Below, piece by piece: positions 1-5,866 of a DNA stretch of 12,880 nucleotides (positions are counted from its first letter, which is position 1; each line of letters begins with the position of its first letter). The stretch covers positions 1-12,880 of the forward strand of contig DLHX01000002.1 in NCBI GenBank assembly GCA_002483465.1, written 5' to 3'. The position numbers were made by a program, and so were the translations under genes. A model generated the notes under the pieces. That model was not told the DNA's origin. It worked only from the letters and a program-made list of their open reading frames with translations, and made no database searches. The DNA comes from Micavibrio sp. UBA7657. GTDB lineage: Bacteria; Pseudomonadota; Alphaproteobacteria; Micavibrionales; Micavibrionaceae.

Positions 1-532
1 ACATCAGGAACATGGTGCCGCCGACGATTGTAATGACAGTGGAGATGCGGAAATAAAGGCCGGGGTCGATAACCGCCGAGCCGCTTGTGCCGTGCATGCT
101 TTCAAGACCAACAGCCAGACCATACGCCTGAACCGTGGCAAGAATGACGGTGAGATAGCGCGTATACTGGTTGATCCGCGTGCGGCCCATCTCGCCTTCT
201 TTTTTCATCGCCTCTAACTGCGGCGACATCGAGGTCGCGAGCTGCATGATGATGGAGGCCGAAATGTAGGGCATGATGTTCAGCGCGAAAATCGTCATAC
301 GCTGAAGCGCGCCGCCGGAGAACATGTTGAACATGTCGAGGATGCCGCCGCCCTTCTGCGAGAAGATCTCGTTCCAGATATGCGGATCGATGCCGGGGAC
401 CGGGATGTAAGTGCCGAGGCGGTAGACCAGCAATGCGCCGAGAACGAAGAGCAATCGCTGCTTCAGTTCGGTCGCTTTCGCCAGCGCTCCCCAGTTGGCG
501 TTTTTAGCCAGTTGCTCGGCTGCAGATACCAT
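1..532 (-). CDS. secY: Protein translocase subunit SecY, N-terminal part (cut by window edge)
   Basis: SecY is the channel subunit of the SecYEG translocon in the inner membrane, exporting unfolded proteins and inserting membrane proteins. The first 177 residues are visible, starting MVSAAEQLAKN. They cover TM1 (about residues 25-45, ending before the YIPVPGID motif), the plug region (about 64-80, with DMFNMFSGGAL), TM2b (about 80-98, IMPYISASIIMQL), the cytosolic loop with KKEGEMGRTRINQYTRY, TM3 and the start of TM4. The start is set by ATG at 530-532 with an AAGGGA ribosome site eight bases upstream. In most bacteria secY follows rplO directly; here three small unknown genes and a terminator lie between, so its transcription probably does not come from the main ribosomal operon. 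The identification is certain; the C-terminal part lies outside the window. Confidence 0.97.
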   Translation of the reverse strand, partial: MVSAAEQLAKNANWGALAKATELKQRLLFVLGALLVYRLGTYIPVPGIDPHIWNEIFSQKGGGILDMFNMFSGGALQRMTIFALNIMPYISASIIMQLATSMSPQLEAMKKEGEMGRTRINQYTRYLTVILATVQAYGLAVGLESMHGTSGSAVIDPGLYFRISTVITIVGGTMFLM

Positions 533-636
533 TGAAATCGTCCCTTTTTAACCCTGTTTCCTGACCCAGATAGATAAAGAAAAGAAGGCCCGGGGGCAAG
601 GGCGGAAAAAGGGAATAAAAGGGGCTGTTTAGGGGA
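533..636 (-). promoter_or_regulatory. secY leader with possible ribosome-site-masking stem
   Basis: This 104-nt stretch separates the last small gene from secY. Read on the minus strand it is pyrimidine-rich in its first half. The nine bases TCCCTTTTT (606-614) are the exact complement of AAAAAGGGA (541-549), which contains the secY Shine-Dalgarno sequence. Pairing would give a stem with a 56-nt loop and hide the ribosome site. The arms are seen directly; a regulatory role is inference, and the purine/pyrimidine bias of the region makes chance pairing more likely. I see no convincing terminator after the preceding gene and only a weak promoter-like pair (TTGCCC, 17 nt, TATCTA), so secY is probably cotranscribed with the genes before it. 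Confidence 0.35.
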
Positions 637-945
637 CTAATACCTGGCACTAGGCCCGGCGTTCGCCCGGGACTTTAACAGGGGGTCCTCTTGTCCTTTC
701 TGCCTGAAATACTCCTCTCGCAACGGTCGCCCGACCTGAAAAAGGTAATCGTTGGTTATTTTTTCATAGACTTCGCTTGCTTTCCTGATGCCGGAAAGGT
801 CACATCGAGGTGCTTTGTGCACATGCGACTGCAGAATAGAAAATATCGTACCTGCAGGAGTTTCGCCTAAATTCGTTAGGTTAGAGTGTTCAGGAACCCG
901 GGCCTGCACCCGGTTATATTTTGCACTCAACCGCCGCGTAATCAT
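637..945 (-). CDS. Hypothetical 102-aa protein between rplO and secY
   Basis: I do not recognise this protein. It is a basic, apparently soluble 102-residue product without a signal peptide or membrane segment. It has one cysteine (residue 48) and a charged stretch near the C-terminus, LREEYFRQKGQED (about 75-87), which resembles VLREEFHK in the 154-aa product two genes upstream. The ATG at 943-945 is preceded directly by GGAAGAGG, a fair ribosome site. The frame overlaps the 3' end of the preceding gene by 32 bases in a different reading frame, which suggests translational coupling or a frameshift that split one longer gene. Codon choice is mixed and lacks the strong bias of the ribosomal genes. 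It could be a real small gene or a remnant; the overlap and lack of recognisable family keep confidence moderate. Confidence 0.5.
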   Translation of the reverse strand: MITRRLSAKYNRVQARVPEHSNLTNLGETPAGTIFSILQSHVHKAPRCDLSGIRKASEVYEKITNDYLFQVGRPLREEYFRQKGQEDPLLKSRANAGPSARY

Positions 946-1288
946 CCTCTTCCAGCCCCTTATTTAAGCTTTGTCTCGCTTTTTCTGCGGTTTCGCTTTT
1001 GTTCGAACCGGGTGTAACGACGATTTCGGGCAGTTCCAGGACTATGTTGCAGCCGCTTTTAAGCGGGTCGTTGCCGATGTTAAGCCACCTTTGCCTGGCA
1101 CCGTCCGGATCGGCTTCAGACCTGCTGCTGGCACTCCTGTTGAATGTGCCGGGAACATCGTAAGTAAACCGGAGATTTTCCTGGTCGGCGCCACCGGGAG
1201 GCAGATTGGCTTTCACCAAAAACATTGCAGCCATAATCGCGCCCGCAATTGTAAAAGCCCTGAATGCTTCGTTTTGTTCAATATGCAT
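914..1288 (-). CDS. Hypothetical 124-aa membrane-anchored protein between rplO and secY
   Basis: I do not recognise this protein. It has a short N-terminal segment, then a hydrophobic stretch at about residues 11-28 (AFTIAGAIMAAMFLVKANL) that looks like a signal anchor or uncleaved signal peptide. A polar domain of about 95 residues follows and would probably face the periplasm. The distal part carries the string ELPEIVVTPG (about 86-94), similar to ELPEVLTPDPG in the neighbouring 154-aa protein, so the two may be distant paralogues; this is a short match only. A near-consensus promoter (1314-1343) lies just upstream, giving an inferred leader of about 20 nt. The ribosome site is weak (CAGGG about 10 nt before ATG). 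The reverse strand is also open here, but the membrane segment and the fitting promoter favour this strand. Confidence 0.6.
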   Translation of the reverse strand: MHIEQNEAFRAFTIAGAIMAAMFLVKANLPPGGADQENLRFTYDVPGTFNRSASSRSEADPDGARQRWLNIGNDPLKSGCNIVLELPEIVVTPGSNKSETAEKARQSLNKGLEEDDYAAVECKI

Positions 1289-1313
1289 AGACCAGCCCTG
1301 TCCGGTTTAGCCG

Positions 1314-1343
1314 ATCATAGGAAGATTTTTACTCTTATGTCAA
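1314..1343 (-). promoter_or_regulatory. Near-consensus sigma70-type promoter for the small genes and probably secY
   Basis: On the minus strand a perfect -35 box TTGACA (1338-1343) is followed after 18 bases by TATGAT (1314-1319), a five-of-six match to the -10 consensus. The spacer is AT-rich. Transcription would start near 1307, about 20 nt before the ATG at 1288. The site lies in the 68-nt gap between the two membrane-anchored small genes. Because a strong terminator sits upstream, after rplO, this promoter is the best candidate in the window for driving the 124-aa gene, the 102-aa gene and secY. The boxes are seen directly; activity is inferred. Confidence 0.7.
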
Positions 1344-1356
1344 TAAAAACGGTGGT

Positions 1357-1821
1357 TTATGTGCTAGGGGGCAGGAAGCCTGCGTCACCGGGAGGGGATG
1401 GAGGCACATGTTTCTTTATCTCGGCAGTCAGTACATTCAGAAAATAATGCAAGGCCATGGCATCCAGGGGCAGTACGAGTTCCTGCGCTTTCGGCAATGG
1501 GCAACGGGTTTTATGAAACTCCTCCCTGAGCACATCGCCGGGCAGCGGGGCACCGGGATCAGGAGTAAGCACTTCGGGTAGCTCTTTTGGAATCATGACG
1601 TCGTAAAAATCTGTCGGATCTGATGAAGGAGTACCGGGCTTGATGATGAGTTTGTAATCACCTTTAACTGCATTGGCAAAATGATCGACCGCGCGCACCG
1701 CACTGTTCACAGCTTCGGCGTCTTTTTCATGGCAAATCTTTCCACCATTATATGCAAGACCGCCGCCCACAGTTGCGACACCAAGGGCTATACCGAGGAA
1801 TGTTTTTGTTTTTGCCTTCAT
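1357..1821 (-). CDS. Hypothetical 154-aa membrane-anchored protein directly after rplO
   Basis: I do not recognise this protein. Its N-terminus, MKAKTKTFLG, is basic and is followed by a Gly/Ala-rich hydrophobic segment (about residues 7-24), as expected for a signal anchor or signal peptide. No lipobox is present. The rest is probably periplasmic: a helical part (about 33-52), the string ELPEVLTPDPG (80-90), VLREEFHKTRC (97-107) and a proline-rich C-terminus. Two cysteines, at 30 and 107, could form a disulfide. The ATG at 1819-1821 is chosen because GGAGA lies nine bases upstream; an in-frame TTG at 1845 would start inside the terminator stem and is less likely. The gene begins only 22 nt after the terminator behind rplO and has no clear promoter of its own, so it may depend on readthrough. 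Confidence 0.65.
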   Translation of the reverse strand: MKAKTKTFLGIALGVATVGGGLAYNGGKICHEKDAEAVNSAVRAVDHFANAVKGDYKLIIKPGTPSSDPTDFYDVMIPKELPEVLTPDPGAPLPGDVLREEFHKTRCPLPKAQELVLPLDAMALHYFLNVLTAEIKKHVPPSPPGDAGFLPPST

Positions 1822-1843
1822 TTCGTCTTGTCTCCATTTAGAC

Positions 1844-1869
1844 AAAAACCCCGCAGCGGCGGGGTTTTT
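1844..1869 (-). terminator. Strong intrinsic terminator after rplO
   Basis: A perfect 11-bp inverted repeat, AAAAACCCCGC and GCGGGGTTTTT, flanks a 4-nt loop. On the minus strand it forms a GC-rich stem followed by a T5 run, the classic Rho-independent form; by symmetry it could also work on the plus strand. It begins 22 nt after the rplO stop codon and so ends the S10-spc transcript before secY. It also lies 22 nt ahead of the next ATG, so it could act as an attenuator for the small gene that follows. Confidence 0.88.
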
Positions 1870-1891
1870 AAATCTTGTATCTATAAAGCTT

Positions 1892-2401
1892 TTACTGCGC
1901 CTTATTACGGACCGGGCGTTTTACCGGCGCAACTTCGCGCACGATGAACTCGATTTTACCGCCGGCTTTTTCGACAGCCGCCTGCGCGGATTTCGAAGCC
2001 TTGGTGATTTTCAGGTCGACTTTCGTTTTCAATTCGCCGTTGCCAAGCAGCTTCACGCCATCGCGCTTGCGAGAGAGAATGCCGGATGCAATCAGCGCAT
2101 CTTCATCGATCAATTTTTTTGCGTCGATTTTTTTCGCGTCGATTGCGTCTTGAAGCTGGCCGAGATTGATCTCGACGAGGTTCGTGCGGAACGCTTCGTT
2201 GCTGAAGCCGAGTTTCGGCAGACGGCGGTACAGAGGCGTCTGGCCGCCTTCGAAGCCGCGTACGCCGGATACGCCCGTGCGGGCCTTCTGGCCTTTTACG
2301 CCGCGACCTGCGGTTTTACCTTTACCGGAGCCGATACCGCGTCCGACATGGAGGCGTTTCTTTTTGGAGCCGGGTTTCGGTGCGAGTTCGTTGAGTTTCA
2401 T
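1892..2401 (-). CDS. rplO: 50S ribosomal protein L15
   Basis: L15 is a late-assembling protein of the large subunit that binds 23S rRNA. The 169-residue product begins with MKLNELAPKPGSKKKRLHVG and carries the Gly/Lys-rich extended arm GRGIGSGKGKTAGRGVKGQKA (about residues 20-40). The family's middle motif, GFEGGQTPLYRRLPKLGF, follows. The globular C-terminal domain ends with EFIVREVAPVKRP. It is somewhat longer than the usual 144-160 residues, through a basic C-terminus. It follows rpmD by 11 nt. Two A7 runs in the coding strand encode the repeat DAKKI/DAKKL (about residues 91-100). This is the last gene before the terminator at 1844-1869, whereas secY is the usual next gene. Confidence 0.97.
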   Translation of the reverse strand: MKLNELAPKPGSKKKRLHVGRGIGSGKGKTAGRGVKGQKARTGVSGVRGFEGGQTPLYRRLPKLGFSNEAFRTNLVEINLGQLQDAIDAKKIDAKKLIDEDALIASGILSRKRDGVKLLGNGELKTKVDLKITKASKSAQAAVEKAGGKIEFIVREVAPVKRPVRNKAQ

Positions 2402-2412
2402 GGTCGTCTTCC

Positions 2413-2667
2413 TTATGCCGCGTCTTCAACTTTAATCAGGTGACGGACGCTGTTGATCATGCCGCGAACGGACGGTGTATCTTCGAGTTCACTCACCGCG
2501 CCACGCTTTTTCAGGCCAAGGCCGAGCAACGTGCGGTATTGATATTCCTGGCGGCCAATGGGCGAGCCGGTCTGCGTTACACGCACGGTCTTGCCGGAAG
2601 ATTTTTTACCTTCCGCCCCCTTAGAGGTAGCTTTTGCCGGTGCTTTTTTTGCTTTCGTCTCAGCCAT
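2413..2667 (-). CDS. rpmD: 50S ribosomal protein L30 with basic N-terminal extension
   Basis: L30 is a small large-subunit protein. The core (about residues 26-84) shows VRVTQTGSPIGR, the segment LLGLGLKKRG and VRGMINSVRHLIKVED, all typical of bacterial L30. The usual length is about 60 residues; this product has 84 because of an N-terminal Lys/Ala/Ser-rich extension of about 25 residues (MAETKAKKAPAKATSKGAEG). The extension is supported by an AAGGTG ribosome site directly before the ATG at 2667, and there is no internal methionine before the core. The gene starts 8 nt after rpsE. Many alphaproteobacteria carry shorter L30 proteins, so the extension is worth noting; it may be disordered rRNA-contacting sequence. 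Confidence 0.95.
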   Translation of the reverse strand: MAETKAKKAPAKATSKGAEGKKSSGKTVRVTQTGSPIGRQEYQYRTLLGLGLKKRGAVSELEDTPSVRGMINSVRHLIKVEDAA

Positions 2668-2675
2668 GGTTCACC

Positions 2676-3263
2676 TTATTCCGTGTCTTTCTTGTCGTCG
2701 GCATCATCGCCCATTTTCGTGTCGCGGTTTGAAACGATGTCGCTAACTTTCTTGTTGCGGCGGTTTGCGACATGGCGTGGGCTCTGCATGTTCTCCAGCG
2801 CAGCGAACGTGGCGTTCACCATGCTGTAAGGGTTGCTGGAGCCGAGTGCCTTCGCAACGACGTCCTGGATGCCGAGCGCTTCGAATACTGCGCGCATCGG
2901 ACCACCGGCGATGATTCCCGTACCTTTGGGAGCCGTGCGGAGCGTCACGCGGCCTGCGCCGTGGCGACCGTAAACGTCATGGTGGATCGTGCGGCCTTCA
3001 CGAAGAGGAACGCGGATCATTTTGCGTTTTGCCTGCTCGGTGGCCTTTTTGATGGCTTCAGGAACTTCGCGCGATTTCGCGTGACCGTGACCGACGCGGC
3101 CTTTGCCGTCGCCGACAACCACGAGCGCTGCGAATGCGAAACGGCGTCCGCCTTTTACGGTTTTCGAGACGCGGTTGATGCCGACCAGGCGTTCAACCAG
3201 TTCGGGGCCATCCCCTTCTCCGCGTTCCCGGCGTTGTTCTCCGCCTTCTCTTCCACGAGCCAT
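2676..3263 (-). CDS. rpsE: 30S ribosomal protein S5
   Basis: S5 sits near the mRNA entry site of the small subunit and affects decoding accuracy and mRNA unwinding. The 195-residue product has a charged N-terminal tail, the double-stranded-RNA-binding-like domain (about 25-88, with VGINRVSKTVKGGRRF and VVGDGKGRVG), and the C-terminal fold (about 95-165, with APKGTGIIAGGPMRAV and GSSNPYSMVNATF). It ends in an acidic tail, GDDADDKKDTE, beyond the usual family length of about 165-190. Gene position between rplR and rpmD is canonical, with gaps of 20 and 8 nt. There is nothing else unusual, and the identification is certain. Confidence 0.98.
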   Translation of the reverse strand: MARGREGGEQRRERGEGDGPELVERLVGINRVSKTVKGGRRFAFAALVVVGDGKGRVGHGHAKSREVPEAIKKATEQAKRKMIRVPLREGRTIHHDVYGRHGAGRVTLRTAPKGTGIIAGGPMRAVFEALGIQDVVAKALGSSNPYSMVNATFAALENMQSPRHVANRRNKKVSDIVSNRDTKMGDDADDKKDTE

Positions 3264-3283
3264 TCTAGTTTCCTTCCTTCAAA

Positions 3284-3658
3284 TTAAAAATTAAGGCCGC
3301 CTTCGCGCGCGCCTTCGGCCACTGCTTTCACACGGCCATGATACAAATAACGTCCACGGTCAAAGACCACCTTTTCAACGCCTGCCTTCTTGGCGCGCTC
3401 GGCGATGAGCTTGCCGACTTTCGTCGCGGCGTCTTTATTCGTGCCCTTGTCGAATTTTGCATCCGAATCCATCGAGGATGCGGCGGCGAGCGTCAGGCCC
3501 TTAATGTCATCAATGATCTGCGCGTAAATGTGGCGACCGGATCTGTGTACGGAAAGGCGCGGACGCGTTTCGCGGTTCTTGACGCGGTCGACGTTCACCA
3601 GGCGGATTTTGTTCCGGGTCCTGAAATTTCTGCGCTGTGCTGCTGTCAGTGCTTTCAT
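3284..3658 (-). CDS. rplR: 50S ribosomal protein L18
   Basis: L18 binds 5S rRNA and, with L5, helps place it in the central protuberance of the large subunit. The 124-residue product is close to the usual 116-122. It shows the basic N-terminus (RRNFRTRNKIR), the segment RPRLSVHRSGRHIYAQIIDD (about 33-52) and the C-terminal signature DRGRYLYHGRVKAVAEGARE, ending GGLNF. It lies 11 nt after rplF and 20 nt before rpsE, as in other spc operons, and starts at ATG 3656-3658. Confidence 0.98.
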   Translation of the reverse strand: MKALTAAQRRNFRTRNKIRLVNVDRVKNRETRPRLSVHRSGRHIYAQIIDDIKGLTLAAASSMDSDAKFDKGTNKDAATKVGKLIAERAKKAGVEKVVFDRGRYLYHGRVKAVAEGAREGGLNF

Positions 3659-3669
3659 TGTTCTATTCC

Positions 3670-4215
3670 TTACTTCTTCTTGCCTTCTTTGCGCAGGACG
3701 TATTCATCCGTGTAACGGATGCCTTTGCCTTTATAAGGCTCGGGCGGACGGTAGCTGCGGATGTTGGCGGCCACCTGGCCAACCAGTTGCTTGTCGATAC
3801 CGGTAACGGTCAGACCAACCTGGTCTGCAACCACTACCTTGATCCCGGCGGGGATTTTATAACGGATTTCATGCGAGTACCCGAGCTGGAGCACGAGGTC
3901 TGTGCCCTGCAGGTTGGCGCGGTAACCGACGCCCTTGATGTCCATCTTCTTGGTGTAGCCTTCGCTGACGCCGATGATCATGTTCTTCACCAGGACGCGC
4001 ATCGTCGGCCAGATTTTCAGGGCCATCGGGCTGTCGTTGGCGGCTTTAAGGCGAACGGCTTTTTTACCTTCGATTTCTTCCATCGCGACGGTAACGTCGT
4101 CATGGATTTCCATCGACTGTTCGCCGAGCTTGCCTTTGATCTTGACGGTCTGGCCGTTGACGCTGACTTCAACGCCTTGCGGGATCATAACCGGGTTTTT
4201 TCCTACGCGTGACAT
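3670..4215 (-). CDS. rplF: 50S ribosomal protein L6
   Basis: L6 lies near the sarcin-ricin region and the base of the stalk in the large subunit, where translation factors dock. The 181-residue product begins MSRVGKNPVMIP. It has two repeated alpha/beta domains (about 1-82 and 83-175), with KGVGYRANLQG at the start of the second and the family signature PEPYKGKGIRYTDE near the C-terminus. The segment WPTMRVLVKNMIIGVSEGY is a variant of the commoner WGTTRALLNNM form. Length matches the family (about 177). Spacing to rpsH (14 nt) and rplR (11 nt) is tight. Confidence 0.98.
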   Translation of the reverse strand: MSRVGKNPVMIPQGVEVSVNGQTVKIKGKLGEQSMEIHDDVTVAMEEIEGKKAVRLKAANDSPMALKIWPTMRVLVKNMIIGVSEGYTKKMDIKGVGYRANLQGTDLVLQLGYSHEIRYKIPAGIKVVVADQVGLTVTGIDKQLVGQVAANIRSYRPPEPYKGKGIRYTDEYVLRKEGKKK

Positions 4216-4229
4216 CGTTCATCTTCCTC

Positions 4230-4625
4230 TTAGAATACCTGGCAAAGGATTTCGCCGCCGACATTGGCTGCACGGGCCTTGCTGTCCGGCATCACGCCCT
4301 GCGGCGTGGAGACGATCAGGATGCCAAGGCCGTTGTAGAAACGCGGCATGGTTTTAACGTTCGTGTAAACACGGCGGCCCGGCTTCGACACGCGGTCGAT
4401 GACGCGGATCACGCCCTTGCCTTCGGCGTATTTCAGCTCGAGCAGGAGGTTTTTCTTGCCGTCTGTCGTTTCGGTGCGGACTTCGCGGATGAAACCCTCA
4501 TCCTTCAGAACGTTCGCGACGTTTTCATGAAGGCGCGAGAAAGGCACCTCGATCACCGGCTTGCCGGCCTGCTGGCCGTTCCGGATGCGTGTGAGCATAT
4601 CGCTTAAAGGGTCATTCATTGACAT
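4230..4625 (-). CDS. rpsH: 30S ribosomal protein S8
   Basis: S8 binds the central domain of 16S rRNA and is an early assembly protein; in Escherichia coli it also represses the spc operon by binding its mRNA near the L5 start. The 131-residue product begins MSMNDPLSDMLTRIRNGQ and ends with the family signature STPQGVMPDSKARAANVGGE followed by ILCQVF. An AGGAG site eight bases upstream supports the start at 4625 over the in-frame ATG two codons later. It is normal in length and position, between rpsN and rplF. Whether the autoregulation is conserved here cannot be seen. Confidence 0.98.
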   Translation of the reverse strand: MSMNDPLSDMLTRIRNGQQAGKPVIEVPFSRLHENVANVLKDEGFIREVRTETTDGKKNLLLELKYAEGKGVIRVIDRVSKPGRRVYTNVKTMPRFYNGLGILIVSTPQGVMPDSKARAANVGGEILCQVF

Positions 4626-4637
4626 GGTTGATGCTCC

Positions 4638-4943
4638 TTACCAGCTTGATTTCGTTACGCCCGGAAGCTCTCCGCGCGAGGCAAGCTGGCGCAGGGCGAT
4701 ACGGGACAAATTAAGTTTACGGTAGTAAGCGCGCGGGCGGCCCGTGAGGGCGCAGCGGTTACGGATACGAATTTTCGATCCGTTGCGCGGCATTTCGGCA
4801 AGCTTCAGAACGGCGGCAAAACGCTCTTCAGGAGAAGTCTCCTTGTTCTTGATGATCGCTTTAAGCTTGGCGCGTTTGGTCGCGTCGCGCTTGGTCATCT
4901 TGCGGCGTTTGTCGTTGCGTTCCAGTGAGCAGGTCTTTGCCAT
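4638..4943 (-). CDS. rpsN: 30S ribosomal protein S14, zinc-independent type
   Basis: S14 belongs to the head of the small subunit. This is the longer 101-residue form that lacks the zinc-binding CXXC pairs of the 61-residue form: the matching region reads RNRCALTGRPRAYYRKL (about 61-77) with only one cysteine. The C-terminal signature LSRIALRQLASRGELPGV ending TKSSW is clear. This zinc-free form is usual in proteobacteria and means S14 supply should not depend on zinc. It lies between rplE (24 nt) and rpsH (12 nt). Confidence 0.98.
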   Translation of the reverse strand: MAKTCSLERNDKRRKMTKRDATKRAKLKAIIKNKETSPEERFAAVLKLAEMPRNGSKIRIRNRCALTGRPRAYYRKLNLSRIALRQLASRGELPGVTKSSW

Positions 4944-4967
4944 GTACTGTTTCCTTCTTCCTTAAAC

Positions 4968-5519
4968 TTATTTCCTGAACGGCATTTTGAAAGCCGTCAG
5001 CAATTCTTTTGCTTCGTCGTCTGTCTTCGCGCTCGTGCAGATCACGATGTCGAGACCGCGGATCTTGTCCACTTTGTCGTAGCTGATTTCCGGGAACACG
5101 ATGTGCTCCTTGATGCCCATGGCGTAGTTGCCGCGACCGTCAAAGCTGCGGCCGTTGATGCCGCGGAAGTCGCGGATACGCGGCAGCGTAATCGTTACCA
5201 GGCGGTCCAGGAATTCATACATGCGGTCGCCGCGCAGCGTGGTCACGCAGCCGATCGGCATGTCATCGCGAATTTTGAACGACGCGTTCGATTTCTTGGC
5301 ACGCGTAATCAGGGCCTTCTGACCGGCAATCAGGCTCAGGTCATTCGAAGCATGCTCCATGAACGCCTTGTTCTGCGAGGCTTCGCCAACGCCCATGTTG
5401 AGGACGATCTTGGTGACCTGCGGAACTTCGTGCTTGTTCTTGTAGCCGCGGGATTTCACCATCGCGGGCGCGATTTCTTTTTCGTAGATCTCTTTATAGC
5501 GCGGTTTTGTCTTTGCCAT
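4968..5519 (-). CDS. rplE: 50S ribosomal protein L5
   Basis: L5 binds 5S rRNA in the central protuberance and contacts S13 and the P-site tRNA. The 183-residue product begins MAKTKPRYKEIYEKEIAPAM. It shows the family signature VPQVTKIVLNMGVGEASQNK (about 32-51), the loop GQKALITRAKKSNASFKIRD, and the C-terminal GRGNYAMGIKEHIVFPEI and DIVICTSAKTDDEAKELL. Length is within the usual 178-186 range. The start is ATG at 5517-5519, 11 nt after rplX. Confidence 0.98.
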   Translation of the reverse strand: MAKTKPRYKEIYEKEIAPAMVKSRGYKNKHEVPQVTKIVLNMGVGEASQNKAFMEHASNDLSLIAGQKALITRAKKSNASFKIRDDMPIGCVTTLRGDRMYEFLDRLVTITLPRIRDFRGINGRSFDGRGNYAMGIKEHIVFPEISYDKVDKIRGLDIVICTSAKTDDEAKELLTAFKMPFRK

Positions 5520-5530
5520 TGTTCGCTTCC

Positions 5531-5854
5531 TTATTCGATCGTTTCGCCGGATTTACGGGCGAAGCGTACTTTTTTGCCGTCTTTCAGCGTCTTGAAACCG
5601 ACGCGCGTCGCCTTGCCGCCCTTGGGGTCAGCGATTGCAACGTTGGAAATGTGGATCGGGAGTTCTTTACGCTCCTTGCCGCCGGGCGATACCTGCGTCG
5701 GCTTCGAATGTTTCGTGACCATGTTGATGCCCTGCACCACCACGCGGTTTTCTTCGCGCAGCACTTTCAGGATTTCGCCCTTCTGGCCCTTGTCGCGACC
5801 GGCGAGAATAACCACCTTGTCGCCTTTTTTGATTTTCAGTTTTGCCTTGCTCAT
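5531..5854 (-). CDS. rplX: 50S ribosomal protein L24
   Basis: L24 is an assembly-initiating protein of the large subunit and sits near the exit of the peptide tunnel. The 107-residue product carries a KOW motif near its N-terminus (KKGDKVVILAGRDKGQKGEI, about 9-28). The family segments VVVQGINMVTKHSKPTQ and GKKVRFARKSGE follow. Length is normal. It lies between rplN (12 nt) and rplE (11 nt), the usual place. Nothing about it is unusual. Confidence 0.98.
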   Translation of the reverse strand: MSKAKLKIKKGDKVVILAGRDKGQKGEILKVLREENRVVVQGINMVTKHSKPTQVSPGGKERKELPIHISNVAIADPKGGKATRVGFKTLKDGKKVRFARKSGETIE

Positions 5855-5866
5855 TGTCTTTTTTCC

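Noticed and set aside
558..590. Separate secY promoter (TTGCCC, 17 nt, TATCTA)
   Set aside because: Both boxes match the consensus poorly; the strong promoter at 1314-1343 explains secY transcription better.
971..1447. Plus-strand open frame of 158 codons opposite the 124-aa gene
   Set aside because: It would start with TTG, and spans the minus-strand promoter and the end of the 154-aa gene; the minus-strand frame has a membrane segment and a fitting promoter. It cannot be fully excluded.
1822..1845. TTG start of the 154-aa gene at 1845
   Set aside because: It lies in the terminator stem and lacks a ribosome site; the ATG at 1819-1821 has GGAGA at good spacing.
1870..1945. Promoter for the 154-aa gene within the end of rplO
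   Set aside because: Only weak pairs are seen (for example TATAGA without a -35 box), and any such start would run into the terminator before the gene.
3637..4212. Plus-strand open frame of 191 codons and others opposite rplF, rpsE, rplE and rplN
   Set aside because: They are antisense shadows of conserved ribosomal genes, without convincing ribosome sites.
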